Shown in pieces: positions 1 through 12,775 of a stretch of DNA of 64,000 nt. How positions within the stretch are numbered: the first letter of the stretch is position 1; each line of letters starts with the position of its first letter. Both the position numbers and the translations under genes were made by a program. This DNA comes from Cristatella mucedo. Lineage: Eukaryota > Bryozoa > Phylactolaemata > Cristatellidae. The notes beneath the pieces were generated by a model. The model was not told the DNA's origin. It saw only the letters and a program-made list of their open reading frames with translations, and made no database searches. The stretch spans positions 4,321,001 to 4,385,000 of the forward strand of contig WPIO01000033.1 in NCBI GenBank assembly GCA_009760855.2, written 5' to 3'.

Positions 1-715
1 CCTATTTTCAGCTTCATAGCATTGTTAAAATTCGGGCTTGTTTAGATAAGGATACAACGTCCAAGTTGGTCCATGCATTTGTGACATCCCGTCTCGACTT
101 CTGCAACTCACTGCTTACTGGCCTACCAGCATGTGCGATCAGGCGATTGCAGCTGGTGCAAAACTCTGCAGCTAGACTTGTCTGTCGTGAGCGTCGCAGT
201 TGCCACATCACACCACTTCTTGCCGACCTGCACTGGCTCCCAGTCAAGCAAGGGATCGACTTCAAGGTTTTGTCGCTCACTTTTAGGTCTCTTCATTCTT
301 TATCTCAAGCCCCTCTTTCAGATCTACTCCCCCACCAAGCCACGTATCGTACATTTCATTTTTCGGAATCCAGCAGTCTACCAATACCTCGTACAAAACT
401 TCAAATCCGTTGGAGACCGTGCATTTAGTTCGTATGCTCCCCAAGCCCGGAACTCCTCCCCCCCCGACCTACGTCACGACATCCCCTAACTTGACCACAT
501 TTAAAAAGAACTTGAAAACACAGCTATTTAGGACAGCATTTAGTGGGTCCCTGCGATTCGTCCTTCGTGTGCTTATGCGTGCTGACACTGTGCATGCTGC
601 CACTATCCACAATTGTATGCTGACCCTGTGCATGTCACCCCTAATTATGTTATTCATGTTGTTTATCAAGCATGATATTTATTACTCACGATTCAATTTA
701 AGATGTAGCCGTTCG
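1..715 (+). mobile_element. LINE-A (CR1/L2-like) 3' portion
   Basis: Carries the C-terminal part of a non-LTR reverse transcriptase ORF in broken frames ([21 protein letters not shown], then LHWLPVKQ) and the family 3' region up to about 710. It is cut by the left window edge. The first 220 bp equal 2497-2716 exactly, while the rest is clearly more diverged. Confidence 0.9.
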
Positions 716-734
716 TTCTAAATAATAATATTGA

Positions 735-1345
735 CATTGTCTTGCTTCCTAAGAGAGCTCAATCTTTTTCTAGATACTTCATACATGCAGGAAAGAAAGA
801 ACATTTATTGGCAAGTGATAAATTACACTGGGTACACATTAGCACAAAAAGGACATCTTCCACAGACTCCAATGATTATATGAGGAAAAGGTGGGATTTT
901 AGTTTCTTTTTAAAAGTCTTCAAGTCAGGGGACGTCGAGAGTTCTGTCGGGAGTGACATCTGGGCTTTCGGAGCATACGAAGTTATGGCACGGTCTCCGA
1001 AGGAATTGAGGCTCGTTAGAAGCAAATCAAACCGGTCAAAGTCAGAAGAGCGGATGGTACGATGTGCAGTTTGATTCACTAGTATTTCTGATAGTTAGGC
1101 CAAAGCAAGAGAAGGAAGAGATCAACAACTGATTGATTTCTTGATGGGGGAGACGTTGCAGATCCGTGAGAAGTGGTATAATGTGACATGGCTACGTTTA
1201 CGACAGAAAAGCATAGCAGCAGAGTTTTGCATCAACACCAACCGTAAGTGTCTTATTGCACAGGCAGGACTCCTCGCGAGTATTGAGCTACAGAAACCTT
1301 GTTAAGGTGTCAAGAATTCATGGACCAGCTTTAATGTGGTGGTTT
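735..1345 (-). mobile_element. LINE-A copy, decayed, minus strand
   Basis: Reverse complement of the same 3' region: the hairpin-like tail near 750-785, then the segment encoding RAITSYAPKAQ, then the CFCRKRSHVTL-type block to about 1340. It is strongly mutated. It meets the copy at 1-715 tail to tail. Confidence 0.75.
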
Positions 1346-1820
1346 TCACATGCTTATTATTATTCGTCATTTATTTTGAGAAAGTTTACTGCCACAAAAA
1401 AGTGAGAATTGCAGCCATACTTGCTGTATCTGGGTTGAGATAATTTAAGGAGCTAGAAGTTAGTGTATGTTTAATGCACAGATACAGATTTTTCTCATTT
1501 GCCTAAAACTTAAAACGGTGCTCGGCGATTACATCGGCAAGAGGGAGGGTATACACTGTGAGAAGAATCGTGTAGATGCTCCAGCACTCTTTAGAGACTA
1601 TCAGCTACAGTTCGAATAGTTACTAGAACAATCTAATAAATATAAATATTGCGAAACAAATTTAAGTAAGTGACCGCAGTGCTCGCCGTCTTTGCCTTGT
1701 TTTAAGAAAAATGAAATAAGATGTAGTTTAACATAGCCGATTTTATAATAAAACTTGTCACTTTAGATTGTATTTTGTCATTTTACAATAACTCAAGCAT
1801 TGGTCTCATCAAAAATATTT

Positions 1821-2130
1821 TATGCTAGTTAGTTTAGTTTCTAGTTTATAGTATAATATAATAGTATAATTTAGTATAATTATAATTAGTTATAATTAAT
1901 AATTATATTTAAAATTAATATCAAATTAATATCAAATCAATATCATAATATATATTATATTATATATTATATTAATATCATATTAATATTATATTATATG
2001 ATATTTATAAATAGTAATTATTAATAATTTTAAGTCTTAATTAATAATAAATAATTATAATTATAATAGTATAATAATAGTATACCTAGTATAATTTAGT
2101 TTATATTTTATAGTATAATATATATAGTTT
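1821..2130. repeat. AT-rich low-complexity tract
   Basis: About 300 bp made almost wholly of TAATATTA, TATAAT and AATTAT variants with local palindromes. No coding signal. The LINE-A at 2131 abuts it. Confidence 0.85.
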
Positions 2131-3271
2131 ATACTCTCCCTCTTGCTGATGTGATTGCCAAGCACAATCTAGGCTTTCACTTCTATGCAGATGACACTCA
2201 GTTGTACCTTTGCTTTGATCCCTCCCAGCCTTCGAGCACCTCAAATTCTCTAAACTCACTAGCTCCATGCATTGATGACATCCGCACATGGATGGCAGCA
2301 AATTTTCTAAAACTAAACGATGATAAAACTAACTTACTAGTTATGGGCAAACCCAGTGTGATTCAGAAATTGGAAAGGCTGACTCTCAAAATTGGCTCTG
2401 CAAACATATCTCCTGTCGAATCAGCTCGAAATCTAGGTGTCATATTCCAAAGCGACCTCTCGTTAGACGACCATATCAGCTCCACAGTCAAATCCGCCTA
2501 TTTTCAGCTTCATAGCATTGTTAAAATTCGGGCTTGTTTAGATAAGGATACAACGTCCAAGTTGGTCCATGCATTTGTGACATCCCGTCTCGACTTCTGC
2601 AACTCACTGCTTACTGGCCTACCAGCATGTGCGATCAGGCGATTGCAGCTGGTGCAAAACTCTGCAGCTAGACTTGTCTGTCGTGAGCGTCGCAGTTGCC
2701 ACATCACACCACTTCTCACCGCCCTGCACTGGCTACCAGTCAAGCAACGGATTGACTTCAAGGTTTTGTCGATCACTTTTAGGTCCCTTCATTCTATGGC
2801 TCCCGCTTATCTCTCAGATATACTCCCCCACCAAGCCACGTATCGTACATTTCGTTTTTCGGAATCCAACAGTCTACAAATACCTCGTACAAACCTTAAA
2901 TTCTTTGGAGACCGTGCATTTAGTTCGTATGCTCCCACAGGCTGGAACTCCCTCTCGACCAGCATCAGAACATCCTCTGACCTGACCACACTTAAAAGAA
3001 ACTTAAAACACAGCTATTTAGGACAGCATTTAGCTGGTCCCTGTGATTCGTTCTTGATGTGCTTATGCGTGCTGACACTATGCATGCTGCCACTAACCAC
3101 ATTTGCATGCTGACCCTGTGCATGTCACCCCTAACCATATTATTCATTTTGTTTGTTTCTCAAGCATGATTTTACTTACCATTCAATTGCATTTCCCTTT
3201 GCAGCAAATGTAAAGCGCCTAGAAAGAGATTGAGTTCTCTGAGGGCGCTTTATCAAGTGCATTATTATTAT
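2131..3271 (+). mobile_element. LINE-A copy, 5'-truncated, frame largely open
   Basis: An open frame of about 320 codons (2151-3113) starts inside the reverse transcriptase at [20 protein letters not shown], which holds the YADD catalytic motif, and runs into the thumb and C-terminal domain ([11 protein letters not shown]). The 3' end is the hairpin GCGCCTAGAAAGAG...GGGCGC followed by ATTATTATT. Upstream reverse transcriptase and endonuclease are missing. Confidence 0.93.
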
Positions 3272-3540
3272 TTGAAGCTGCAGTAGCAATCATGGGTTTC
3301 ATAAAAACTATTTAAAGCTACTGTATCAATGTTTTAATATTTGAAATGGACCTTATTACCTGGCCTGCAAGGCTTGCAGAACTCCTGGTGCAGCTTAAAC
3401 TGCAGCTTAAACAAGTTTTTTGGGTGTACGGTAACCATCGTTGGACGAGGTCCATGTACTTTACATGGCTAGTTAATGAAAATCAAAACAACTTCTTTAT
3501 CATGAGCTATATCTGTGAGGTTGAGCCCAGATGTGCGATG

Positions 3541-6075
3541 TAATGTAATGTAATGTATCTCCTTCTGTAACTCCACAAAGTCATAAAGACTATGTGGCTG
3601 TTATGCAGGAGAGTTTTGTATAGCCCACTCACAGCCTAAGTGGCTTTTGGTACGCATTTGGTAGCCAACAGACTTCGTCTCACGAAACAAAGAGAAAGTG
3701 GGAAGCGAAGCAGAGTCAGGAGAGCAGTTGAGGTAGTGAGTAGCATGGAAGTAGCAGCTCAGGATCGCTGAAAAAAATGAGCCATAGTCGGCAGCAGGGG
3801 AGTAGTTGTCGTTGCCTAAGAATTGTGGAAGCGAGCTCCACAGTCTAGGACCTGCAGAGCTAAAGCTTCTGTCGCCAACTGTCTTTAAGCGGAGGAATAG
3901 AGCAGCTAATTTATTATCCACACAGAACCTGAGGGCGAAAAGAGGCTAAAACTGGTGCAGCAGTTCAGCTAGGTACAAAGGAGCCAAGCCGTGGCGGGCC
4001 TTGTGGGTCAGCATAAGAACTTTGCTCTGTATCCGTTGCTCAACTAGCATCCACCCTAGCTCTTTTAGCAAAGGAGACACGTGCTCAAACCGCTGGGACT
4101 TGAAGACTAGCCTTGCAGCCATATTCATAGTCAGCTGCAGTGGCCTAGTTGCTTTCTTTGGTAGCCCAGCCTAAAGGGAATTACAATAATCAAGCCGAGA
4201 CAGAACTAGGGATATAGTTAAATTTTTTACAAGCCACTGTGGAAGGCAGCTCCTAATTTTTGATAGAGATGGGACGTAATGGCTAGCTGTATAAGCAGTC
4301 TTCTGAATGAAGCTTTTAAAATTGAGGTAGCTGTCGAAAACGACAATTTCTAAATTTCGAGCACGTGGTGATGGTCGCACAATAGCATCACCGATTAGAA
4401 GAGCAAAGCCTTTTAATCCAGCCACACGCTTAGGGTGTCCTATGAGCAGCATTTTAGTTTTATCATCATTTAATTTCAAGAAGTGTTCCGACATCTAGGG
4501 TCGAATATCGGCCAAGGCAAGCATTCAGTTTCTCAGTTACTGCAGCAGAGCCCGACGGTTTGAATGGCAAATACAACTGAGTATCGTCAGCATAAAAGTG
4601 ATATCCTATTCCATGGGCCTTAATCACTGCTCCCAGAGGTTGTGTATAAATAGAGAACAGCAAGGGACCGAGTACAGACCCTTGAGGGACTCCATAGGTG
4701 ACTGGCCTCGTGGGTGAGACCTGACCCCACACGACACGGATTGAACACGATCTGACAAGTACGATTTAAACCACGCCAGTGCTTCGTCTGCCGGACCGGT
4801 CGTTGTTCTTAATCGTTCAAGCAGAACATCAGGGTCGATGGTGTCGAGGGCAGCAGACAGATCTAGCAGAGCTAGGGCAGTGACATTCCCGTCTTCCTTG
4901 CCACGTAGAATGTCATTGTTAACACGGAGGAGAGTAGCTTCAGTGGAGTGCTGCCTCTTGAACCCTGATTGAAATGTTTCTGACATTTTATTCTTTTCAA
5001 TACGTTCAACCAGCTGCTTAGCAACAATTTTTTTCAAGAATCTTTGACAAGAAAGGAAGAAGGGAAACTGGGCGATAGTTTACACGGACCTCTGTATTTA
5101 ATCCAGGCTTTTAAGTGTGGGTCTAACGATTGCCGATTTGAAGGACTTGGGGATGACCCCTTTTCCCAGAGAACCATTAAAAATCTTGGTTATGTCAGGG
5201 CTAAGTTGGTCTGCTAGTAGAGACCACAGAGATTATGGTATAGGGTCATCAGGAGATGAGCTCTTTTTGCTGGACCTTATTAAGGTAGCCACATCGCATG
5301 CAAAAACATCGGAGAACCTTTTAAAGAAGCTCACAGGCTGTGGAACCGCGATTGCTTTAGTCGGAGGGGGCTTTATGGGACGAATGTGCATAATTGTTTC
5401 GGTAATGAAGGCTGAAAACTTTTCGGCTGAGCTCTTAATATCTGGGGAGTCAGACCTCTCAGCATTTGCCAGTAAATGGTTTACTGTCTTGTAAATCTGT
5501 TTAGGGTCCGCCTGGTAGGAATTCACCTTTCGGATGAAAAAAGAAGCGCTGGCTTTTTTAAGTTTCAGGGTGTAAACTCGAAGGAAGTCTATGAAATTGA
5601 CTTGATCTGCATCAGACCCAGATTTCTTGAAACGACGTTCAGGCCTGCGCTTAACCCGGCGCATCTTTAGGAGCTTTTTTGTAAATTGAAAGGAATACAA
5701 GACTTTGTACACGGATAGAATGAAGGGGAGCATGCTTGTCTAGAGCTTTCCTGAGAGTCATGTTCATTGTATCAGTGAGGGTATCGAGGCTGCCTGTCGA
5801 TTCTGAATGCCGATCAAGATAACCTGTATCACAAACAGATTTCAAAAACTTGCCAATGCCAATGCTTTGTAAGTTACGTCGCTTGAAAAGTTCGACATTA
5901 CTCTGTACGTACAAGAGAGCAGGAACAGTAAACGAGACCGAGCAATGATCTGAGATGGTCAGTGGGCACACCACAAGGTCGGTGGAGAGGACATCGTTAG
6001 TGATCACGAGATCTAGAATGTGGCCACCGACGTGGGTGGTATGATTAACGTGTTGGACCAAACCAACATTCTCCA
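3541..6075 (-). mobile_element. LINE-B (second CR1/L2-like family), longest copy, frameshifted
   Basis: Read on the minus strand. The C-terminal end of an apurinic-type endonuclease (THVGGHILDLVITND, ISDHCSVSF) lies near 5850-6060, then a basic linker (5233-5670), then reverse transcriptase ([60 protein letters not shown]) and the C-terminal domain to about 3600. The 3' end is a short TACATTACATTACA repeat. Several frameshifts and stops break it. The endonuclease N-terminus is missing. Confidence 0.92.
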
Positions 6076-6356
6076 GTCAAGAAATGAGCGGACCTGGCTT
6101 GACCAATGAGGAATAAGGTTGAGCAAGTTTCCTTAAAATTTACTCGGATTAGCTCTTTAGCCACTGTAAAAATCTCTATTTCAAATACTATTTATTTTAC
6201 CACTGATATTAACTCTTAAAATTTCTTGGAAAGGCTGTGCTGAATTCGCGCCACCAGTTTAGCAACTCTAAACCTATGTTTGCTTTGAAAAGAATGATTT
6301 CCCGTCTGTAAACTGACACTGAACGATGCCGCCACTTTAGCAATGTTTTAGCCCCC

Positions 6357-6528
6357 CTGCGCTGGTTGGGTCCGTGTGTTAAGGTGCTCTTCTTTAACTA
6401 GCCAGGTCAACGTGAATGTATTTGATGACCGAGGTCTTGGGCTCGTCCCCCCCCCCCGGCATATGTAAAGAACCTGAATAGAAATTAAGCTCTCCTACGG
6501 CGCTATAGACACACATTATATATTTTTG
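6357..6528 (+). mobile_element. SINE-B (tRNA-derived), with poly-C insertion
   Basis: tRNA-like head with box A (GGTTGGGTCCGTGTGTTAAGG) and a broken box B where an 11-C run replaces part of the normal GGGCTCGAGCCC. It is followed by GGCATATG and the LINE-A-like tail AGAACCTGAATAGAAATTA...GGCGCTATA. Confidence 0.8.
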
Positions 6529-6829
6529 TCTGCCTATATAATTGTCTATGTGCTCGTGTTCCGAAAAAGGGAGTCGCTGCAGATTCGCTGGCTGGCGGTT
6601 ATCGATAGGAATAGAGACTCCTATTGAACTGTATTTGTTTTTTGAAGACTCCTATTTTATACAGTATAAAACAGTATTTTTTTATAATTCAACTGTATTT
6701 TTACTTAAACTTGAGAGAAATCAATGAGTGATCATTAAAATCAGTTGTATTCAATCAGTGAGCATTACTTCGCCTTCATGCTGCACTTCAGCTTTCTCAA
6801 CGTCTCCGAAGCGCTCTCAAATAGGGTCA

Positions 6830-7035
6830 TTCTCTCTCCGCATCGCGAGTAACTGCGACGAGCCAACGAGTCCGACGATAGCGGCCGGTAGCGGTAGAAC
6901 GGTGTGGTTAGGCAGGACGGGGTCGCGGGAGGACGATGCGAGTCACGCGACTCGGCCGACCTTAAGGGGCGCGGTACGGCAAATGCCGCTGGCCACAAAG
7001 CCGCTAAGCAGTCCCCGACTACTCAGCAGTCTAAA
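6830..7035. other. GC-rich, CpG-rich patch of unknown role
   Basis: About 200 bp of clearly higher CpG content (for example GCGGTAGAACGGTG and GGGGCGCGGTACGG) in otherwise AT-rich sequence. Short frames on both strands are not recognisable. It might be a promoter or part of an old element. Confidence 0.4.
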
Positions 7036-8008
7036 GGTATCGAATTGTACTGTATAATTGATTCGGTGGGCTGTATTAAGCAGCTGTTTTAAACACGTGT
7101 GTATAAAACACCAATGAAGCATACTAATCAATAATGAACCCTTAATTTGCATATACAAAATGCGATTGATAAAATGCACTCTCACAGTTGATATCGAAAA
7201 ATTAAATTCTTAAGTTTAATCAAAATTGACATACTCCCGCATGTTCCGTAAACTTAGAACAGTGCACGAGTTTCGATAAGTGAGACTGGAAATATTCTAA
7301 TGAAGATGTATAAAATACTTTTTACAAATTCCTAACCTCAGCAATTTCTTGAAATGTGCTACCACTTGCTGAGAAAAGTAAATTTCTAGAAATTGTGATT
7401 TATATTTATGCAAGTCAATAATTTTCTACTAAAAATATATAGTTCTAGAAGTTTTGATTTGCACATAAAAAGCAGTTGTAAGTGAAGTCATTAGTTTCAA
7501 ATCAGATGCGCATTGAAACGAAACTTTAGTTGCAAGGTAGTAATAAAGGTAAAAAAGTGCACGACTGTGAGTAACGTCAAATTTATAAAGTTTAATTAAG
7601 GTAAATATTTAACGTCTGTCTTTAGGATAGTGGTACTGGGAAAATATAATAAGGTAAGCACTCGTTTCGAAAAGTAATTATCTGTTTCAATTGGAATGAT
7701 TTCTGATTAAAAAAGGTCTAAGAGCGCCGAATGTACAACAACGTAAGCGGTAAACAGCGGAGGAAGCCAGTAAAGGTCGCACTTTAGAAACTCGACGTAA
7801 ACGCAGCATTCGTCAAAGCAACCGCAAGAGACCGGGTATGAGGTTAACGAGCTTTGCTGAGAGATTCCAGCTCCAAGCTTGCAGCTTCGCAAATCGAATA
7901 ATTAAACCTCGCAATTTTTTAGGGGTACACGTTAGTCTGAAAATAAAGCATTCGCTGTTCCCCACGACAAGCCTCCAGAACCGCTGTTTACAAAGTTTGT
8001 ATGCATTA
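7036..8008. other. AT-rich intergenic stretch, nothing recognised
   Basis: No open frame above about 60 codons, no repeat family seen and no splice-bounded coding block recognised. Confidence 0.5.
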
Positions 8009-8215
8009 ATAATAATAATAATAATGCACTTGATAAAGCGCCCTCAGAGAACTCAATCTCTTTCTAGGCGCTTTACATTTGCTACAAGGGGAAACGCGAT
8101 TGAATGGTGAGTAATATCATGCTTGATAAACAACATGAATAACATGGTTAGGGTGGCATGCATAGGGTCAACATGCAAGTGTGGTTAGTGGCAGCATGCA
8201 CAGTGTTATCTGAAA
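8009..8215 (-). mobile_element. LINE-A 3' end fragment, minus strand
   Basis: AATAATAAT run, then GCACTTGATAAAGCGCCCTC and the reverse complement of the 3' UTR to the GTGGTTAGTGGCAGCATGCA block. Only about 200 bp of the 3' end is present. Confidence 0.9.
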
Positions 8216-8354
8216 ATTCTTAAACCTGGCTGCAGTCATCATGGCCGCCTGGAAGTTTGACTTTGTGGTGGGGAACAACGGCTTGATAGATAGACTGCTC
8301 ATTTGGCCTCACTGCGGTCCCATGATTTAGCATCCAGAAACGACTTTGCTTATT

Positions 8355-9480
8355 GATCACCGAGTTCTCTCTCATTCTTGACTGTGTAATCGCCAAGCAC
8401 AATCTTGGATTTCATTTTTATGCAAATGAAACACAATTGTAGATGCGTGTAGATCCTTCCCGGTCATCTATCGCGACAGACTCTCCCAACTTCCTTGCAG
8501 AATGTGTTCCTGATCTTCGCACTTGGATGGTAGCAAAATTTCTTAAATTGAATGACGATTGCACAAACCAACTCGCTATGGGCAAACCTAACGTTACTCA
8601 TAAATTGGGCAACCTAACATTCGAAATGAGCCCGGCCAGCATGTTTCATGTAGCATCTTCGCGAAATATGGGTGTCCTGTTATCAAATGACCTTCTATTA
8701 GATGACTAAGTAAGCTCCACAGTCAAGTCTGTTTACTTTCAGAAAGTTACAATCGCAAAAAGTTGGGCTGTGTTAGATTAGTATACCGCATCCAAGTAGG
8801 TCCGTGCATTCATGGCAACTTCGGCTAGACTTCTGTCACTAACTGCTTGCAGGTCTTAATACCTGTGCAATAATACACATACAGTTGATGAACAACTCAG
8901 CAGCTGGGCATCGATGTCATGAACTTGACAACTGCGACATTTCAGCACTTTTCATCGAACTCAACTAATCCTAATCAAATAACGATTTAAAGATACTATC
9001 ACTCACTCTTACGTTCCTTCGTTCTCTGGCTCCAACCTACCTACACGAAATAATAACAAGTCAGGCCGGCTTCCTTCACGCCGTGCCATCAGCTCTTCTG
9101 ACTCGAGTCAGAAGTTTGGCTGTGCCTCGAACCAGCCTTAAATTGCTTGGTGACTAGGTCGTGTGCTACCATAGTCAGGAACTCAATACCGACTGATATC
9201 ATGACATCCCTTGACGTGATGGCATTTAATAAAAGAAAATACTAGCTAACAGCCTCTTTTGTATAGCGACAGAAGAGCCTTTACGGCTAGTACCACCGCT
9301 TGCAGTGGCGATTAAGGATGGCCCACCGCAGGATTCGAACCCACGACCGAGGTCGTGATAAGCAACCGCCTTACCAGAACGCACGACCTCGGGACCGAGT
9401 TCGCGAAAAGTAACCGCCTTATCTAGTGTGCCATCATGGCTCACCATTTATAAAGCAGCTGAGACTCTTCCTATTCATCA
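8355..9480 (+). mobile_element. LINE-A copy, old and decayed, interrupted by a SINE-A
   Basis: Begins near the [13 protein letters not shown] segment (8386) and keeps traces of FLKLNDDCTNQLAMGKP and MGVLLSNDLLLDD, then degenerates. The element is split at about 9245 by a minus-strand SINE-A, and LINE-like CTATTCATCA sequence resumes after 9446. Confidence 0.75.
9251..9445 (-). mobile_element. SINE-A (tRNA-derived)
   Basis: On the minus strand: a tRNA-like head (TGGTGAGCCATG, then TAAGGCGGTTACT), box B GGTTCGAATCC, a GCGGTGG body and the tail TATACAAAAGAGGCT. The head is partly duplicated (two copies of AACCGCCTTA-type sequence), so this copy is longer than the others. Confidence 0.85.
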
Positions 9481-10689
9481 TATACCATTTACTATGCTCA
9501 TGAGATATGTTTTTAATGTGCATATACGGGCTGAAGTTGTGCATGTTAAGAATCAAAGCAAAAGACTAAGCATCTTGGTGTAACCGAGAGGTTACTTCCC
9601 GTCCGACCACCCCATGGTCTAGTTACGTTGAATTCTAGACTGTAGTAGTCGCAGAGCTAGCACCAGATAAGCGGCAGTTTTACTAACCTCTTTATAAAAT
9701 AAATCGCAGGTGCCAACAACGCCAGAGGAACTAAACAGTACTGCAAGGGGGCCCTAGGAACATCAGGGGTACAAGGAGAAGAGGGAAACTTCGATACAAA
9801 CATTTCCGAAAGCGGATGTGGCGCCCTCAGACCGAAGAAATCTTAAAGGCGACCGCTGCTGATTCACGAGAACCCATCACAGCACCAGAGGTACGATTGG
9901 CTGCAAAGTCGAGAGTGGCTGCACTCCGCACCGGATTTCACGCGCTATCTCGCGAGCTTCGTCGTACCAACCGCTCAGACTATTTGCCCCCCCCCCGAGT
10001 AAAAGAGCATGCTTGGCTCCGCTGGGTGATCCCCAGCTGGCCCGATCGCATCGCAGCCGCCCTCGGCCTACTTTATCCCGCTTGGGTATAACTATAATTA
10101 ATTGACATACTTTCTACCCAGCATACTTCGAGAACCTAAAACAAGATTTAAGTATATTAGACCAAAACTAAAAACATCTTTTTTTTATTTTATCAATATT
10201 ATTACGTCCATATCTTGCTCGACTTGCGATAATTAGTACCAGCTTAGTTGTCGTTGTTTATAAGCCTACAGAGCTGACTTTAAAAGTTGAATACTATGGC
10301 AATTCAGTAACCGGAGAGATCTAGATGTCTTCGAGGCCCATCCCAAGAGATCGACTTATGAGTAAAGCTGTACAGGGATGCTGCAAGAAATGCCTATTCA
10401 GCATCTCCTTGATGTGGTGGTCCCCTCAACGGACAGATCGCGTAGACTCAAAGATGCGCCGTGCGACAAGCTTCGCAAGCATTCTTCTAGCTTACTTCTC
10501 CTCAATAAACAGTCTTTAGCTTCTTATAAAAAAAGAACGGTAGCCTTTTCCGTTGGAAGACTCCGATTCATTGCGCCGAAGTAGCGATGGTAATTTTGGC
10601 TTCTCTGAGGAAATCAATTAAACCCAATTGTAGGTAGAGTCTAGTATTCGCACCGAACGAGAGCCGCACGGATGCCTGTCTAAACGTCG
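9481..10689. other. Unassigned sequence
   Basis: Contains a 91-codon plus-strand frame (9816-10091) and a 10-C run at 9987-9996. No recognisable protein. The segment 9890-10090 is GC-rich compared with its surroundings. Confidence 0.4.
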
Positions 10690-10942
10690 CCATTTCCCTG
10701 TGATTCGTCCTTCACGTGCTTATGCGTGCTGTCACTGTGCATGCTGCCACTAACCACATTTGCATGCTGACCCTGTGCATGTCACCCCTAACCATGTTAT
10801 TCATTTTGTTTGTTTTTCAAGCATGATTTTACTTACCATTCAATTGCATTTCCCTTTGCAGCAAATGTAAAGCGCCTAGAAAGAGATTAAGTTCTCTGAG
10901 GGCGCTATATCAACTACATTATTATTATTATTATTATTTTTG
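10690..10942 (+). mobile_element. LINE-A 3' end fragment
   Basis: 250 bp matching the 3' UTR (TGTGATTCGTCCTT, TGCATGCTGCCACTAACCAC), the GCGCCTAGAAAGAG hairpin and ATTATTATT tail. It is very close in sequence to the tails at 3.2 and 57.4 kb. Confidence 0.93.
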
Positions 10943-12010
10943 TTTGTAAAGTGACTGCACCTTCATTCGTAGAGCCCGAAGCTGTGCGCCGAAGGCTACC
11001 TGCCCGGATGGCTTACCATCTGAAAATATGAGCAGCCTCCCTCTGGAGAAGCAGTCTGAAACTACGCTCTGGCAGCGCGCCGTCCCGAACGAGGCTCTTT
11101 GGCCCCTCTAAAATCTTGGCATCCTGTTTTTGGGAGAGCCTGGGGCTCTGTATTGAAGGCGCGCCGCAATTTGGAGAACCTGAATCTGCTTTCCGAAGGA
11201 GTGCCGCTCGGCCGGCTTTGGTTGATGCATCTAAGAAGAATTACCTCCGCCGTAACCTTAAAAAATAATATTTTCGTCTTCAAATGTATAGCTCCACCGG
11301 AAACTGATCCTGAACGTTCACTCCCAGGGCACATCGAGCTAGTATCCTTTTTGGCCCCTCCAAGAACTATGGAGAAATCCTCAGAAGAAACACCTTGAAT
11401 CTACGATTCGGAGGGGCGCAGCCCAGCAAGCCTCTAGGACCGCTCTCGAAGCGTGGCAGTCGCACTCAGACAGTCCGATAGCCACCGGAAAGAGCTACGA
11501 GCCTCAATGAGAAGCTAAGGAAGATGAGGGGATTAGCAAACGATGGGCTTAAGTTTGTCTGCAATTTCGGTTAAGGAAGCCCTGCCCCGCTCGTCTGCCA
11601 ATCGTATGAGGAAGATTTTGCCCGAAGGAAGTAGGTGCAGTGCCGGACTTCTAGAAAAATTAACCAAAATTATTGTTTAGCATGTAACAAGTCCACGTGA
11701 GCCATTACAGTAATGCTTCGAGATATGCGCATAACATAGGGATATACCGGCACACGTACTTGTATATCCATCCACCTGTAGTTCCCCCGAGCATAAGGTT
11801 TGTGAGAAATCTCTGGCACTCTTAATATGACGTTCCGAGCGCAAGCGGTAGTTGACTACCTCCATCTTGCACAGCAGATAAAAAAATTAAAAAGTTATTA
11901 CATCGGTGGAGGCAGCAGTCAGTAGTGGTGAAGTACGCGTGGAAAGAGGACGCAGGAATTGCTATTGCAAGAAAGGTAGTATGTTTGGGTGAGAATTGTT
12001 GGCGACAAAT
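10943..12010. other. Unassigned sequence
   Basis: Moderately GC-rich from 11,000 to 11,660, with overlapping short frames on both strands (for example 11099-11398 plus). None resembles a known protein. It could be an old coding remnant or part of an unidentified element. Confidence 0.35.
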
Positions 12011-12105
12011 AAAAATAATCATAATAATAATAATGATATTTGTATAGCACCCTATGAGAATTATTATCTCTTTCTAGGCACCTTGAATACGCTAGAAAGG
12101 AAGCA
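12011..12105 (-). mobile_element. Decayed 3' tail of LINE-A or SINE-B, minus strand
   Basis: AATAATAATAATGATATTTG, then TATAGCACCCTATGAGAA and CTCTTTCTAGGCACC: the reverse complement of the shared hairpin tail. It is too short to tell the LINE from the SINE. Confidence 0.6.
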
Positions 12106-12486
12106 GACGTACTTGCACTATTCCAGGACTAGTGCAGCGAGTAAGCGAGTTTTTCTGCTCTGTTGGTTCTGGCGCCTCCTTTTCGGCCATTTATAGCAGC
12201 TACTTAATTGCAACTTACCTTCTCGGCTCTTTCTTATTTACACTACTCTTTCCACTCTTTTCCATTATGTACACTCGCATATTTAAAGACCTGGCAAGTA
12301 GAAAGACGATACGAAGCGAAAAAATGCATACAGCGCGAATGAATACGAAGAAACGACAACTCCTTGCAAATTCTTCAGTGTTCGGCTCAGAAATCATTAA
12401 TTAGGCTTATATCATTAGAAATTTTCAACGCGGACTTCGTTGCGTGTTGAGACAGAGGTTCTTATACCTCTTGGTCTTAAGTATGG

Positions 12487-12612
12487 GATTAGGCGCGAAC
12501 ACTTAACGACCTAGATCGTGGGTTCGAGTCCTCACCAGGTGAAAGCCGCTATGACTAACCCCCTGCCTCTACATAAACGAGGCTGTATGTTGTCGATTCA
12601 GCCAATCTTCAT
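12487..12612 (+). mobile_element. Divergent SINE-A-like copy
   Basis: Box B GGGTTCGAGTCC after GATCGTG, a shortened body and a tail resembling CGAGGCTG...GATTCAGC. It is plus-oriented and faces the minus-strand SINE-A that starts at 12641. Confidence 0.5.
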
Positions 12613-12640
12613 AAATAAAAATGTTAATTAATAAATTATT

Positions 12641-12775
12641 CTTTCGTATAGCGGCAGAAGAGCCCTTGAGGCTATCACAACCACCTGCAGTGGCAATAAA
12701 GGATCACCGGCTGCAGAATTCGTACCCACGACCTCGGGACCGAGTTCGTGAACAGCAACTGCCTTACTTTCCTTT
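12641..12775 (-). mobile_element. SINE-A
   Basis: Minus-strand copy: tail TATAGCGGCAGAAGAG, body CACCTGCAGTGGCAATAAAG and degenerate box B region AATTCGTACCCACGACC. Confidence 0.75.

Noticed and set aside
5117-5494. 125-codon plus-strand frame, repeated identically at 23581-23958
   Set aside because: The repeated conservation comes from the identical LINE-B block. The meaningful frame is on the minus strand (basic linker of the retrotransposon).
11099-11398. 99-codon plus-strand frame
   Set aside because: No recognisable domain, a competing minus-strand frame of similar length, and no splice or repeat context to support it.
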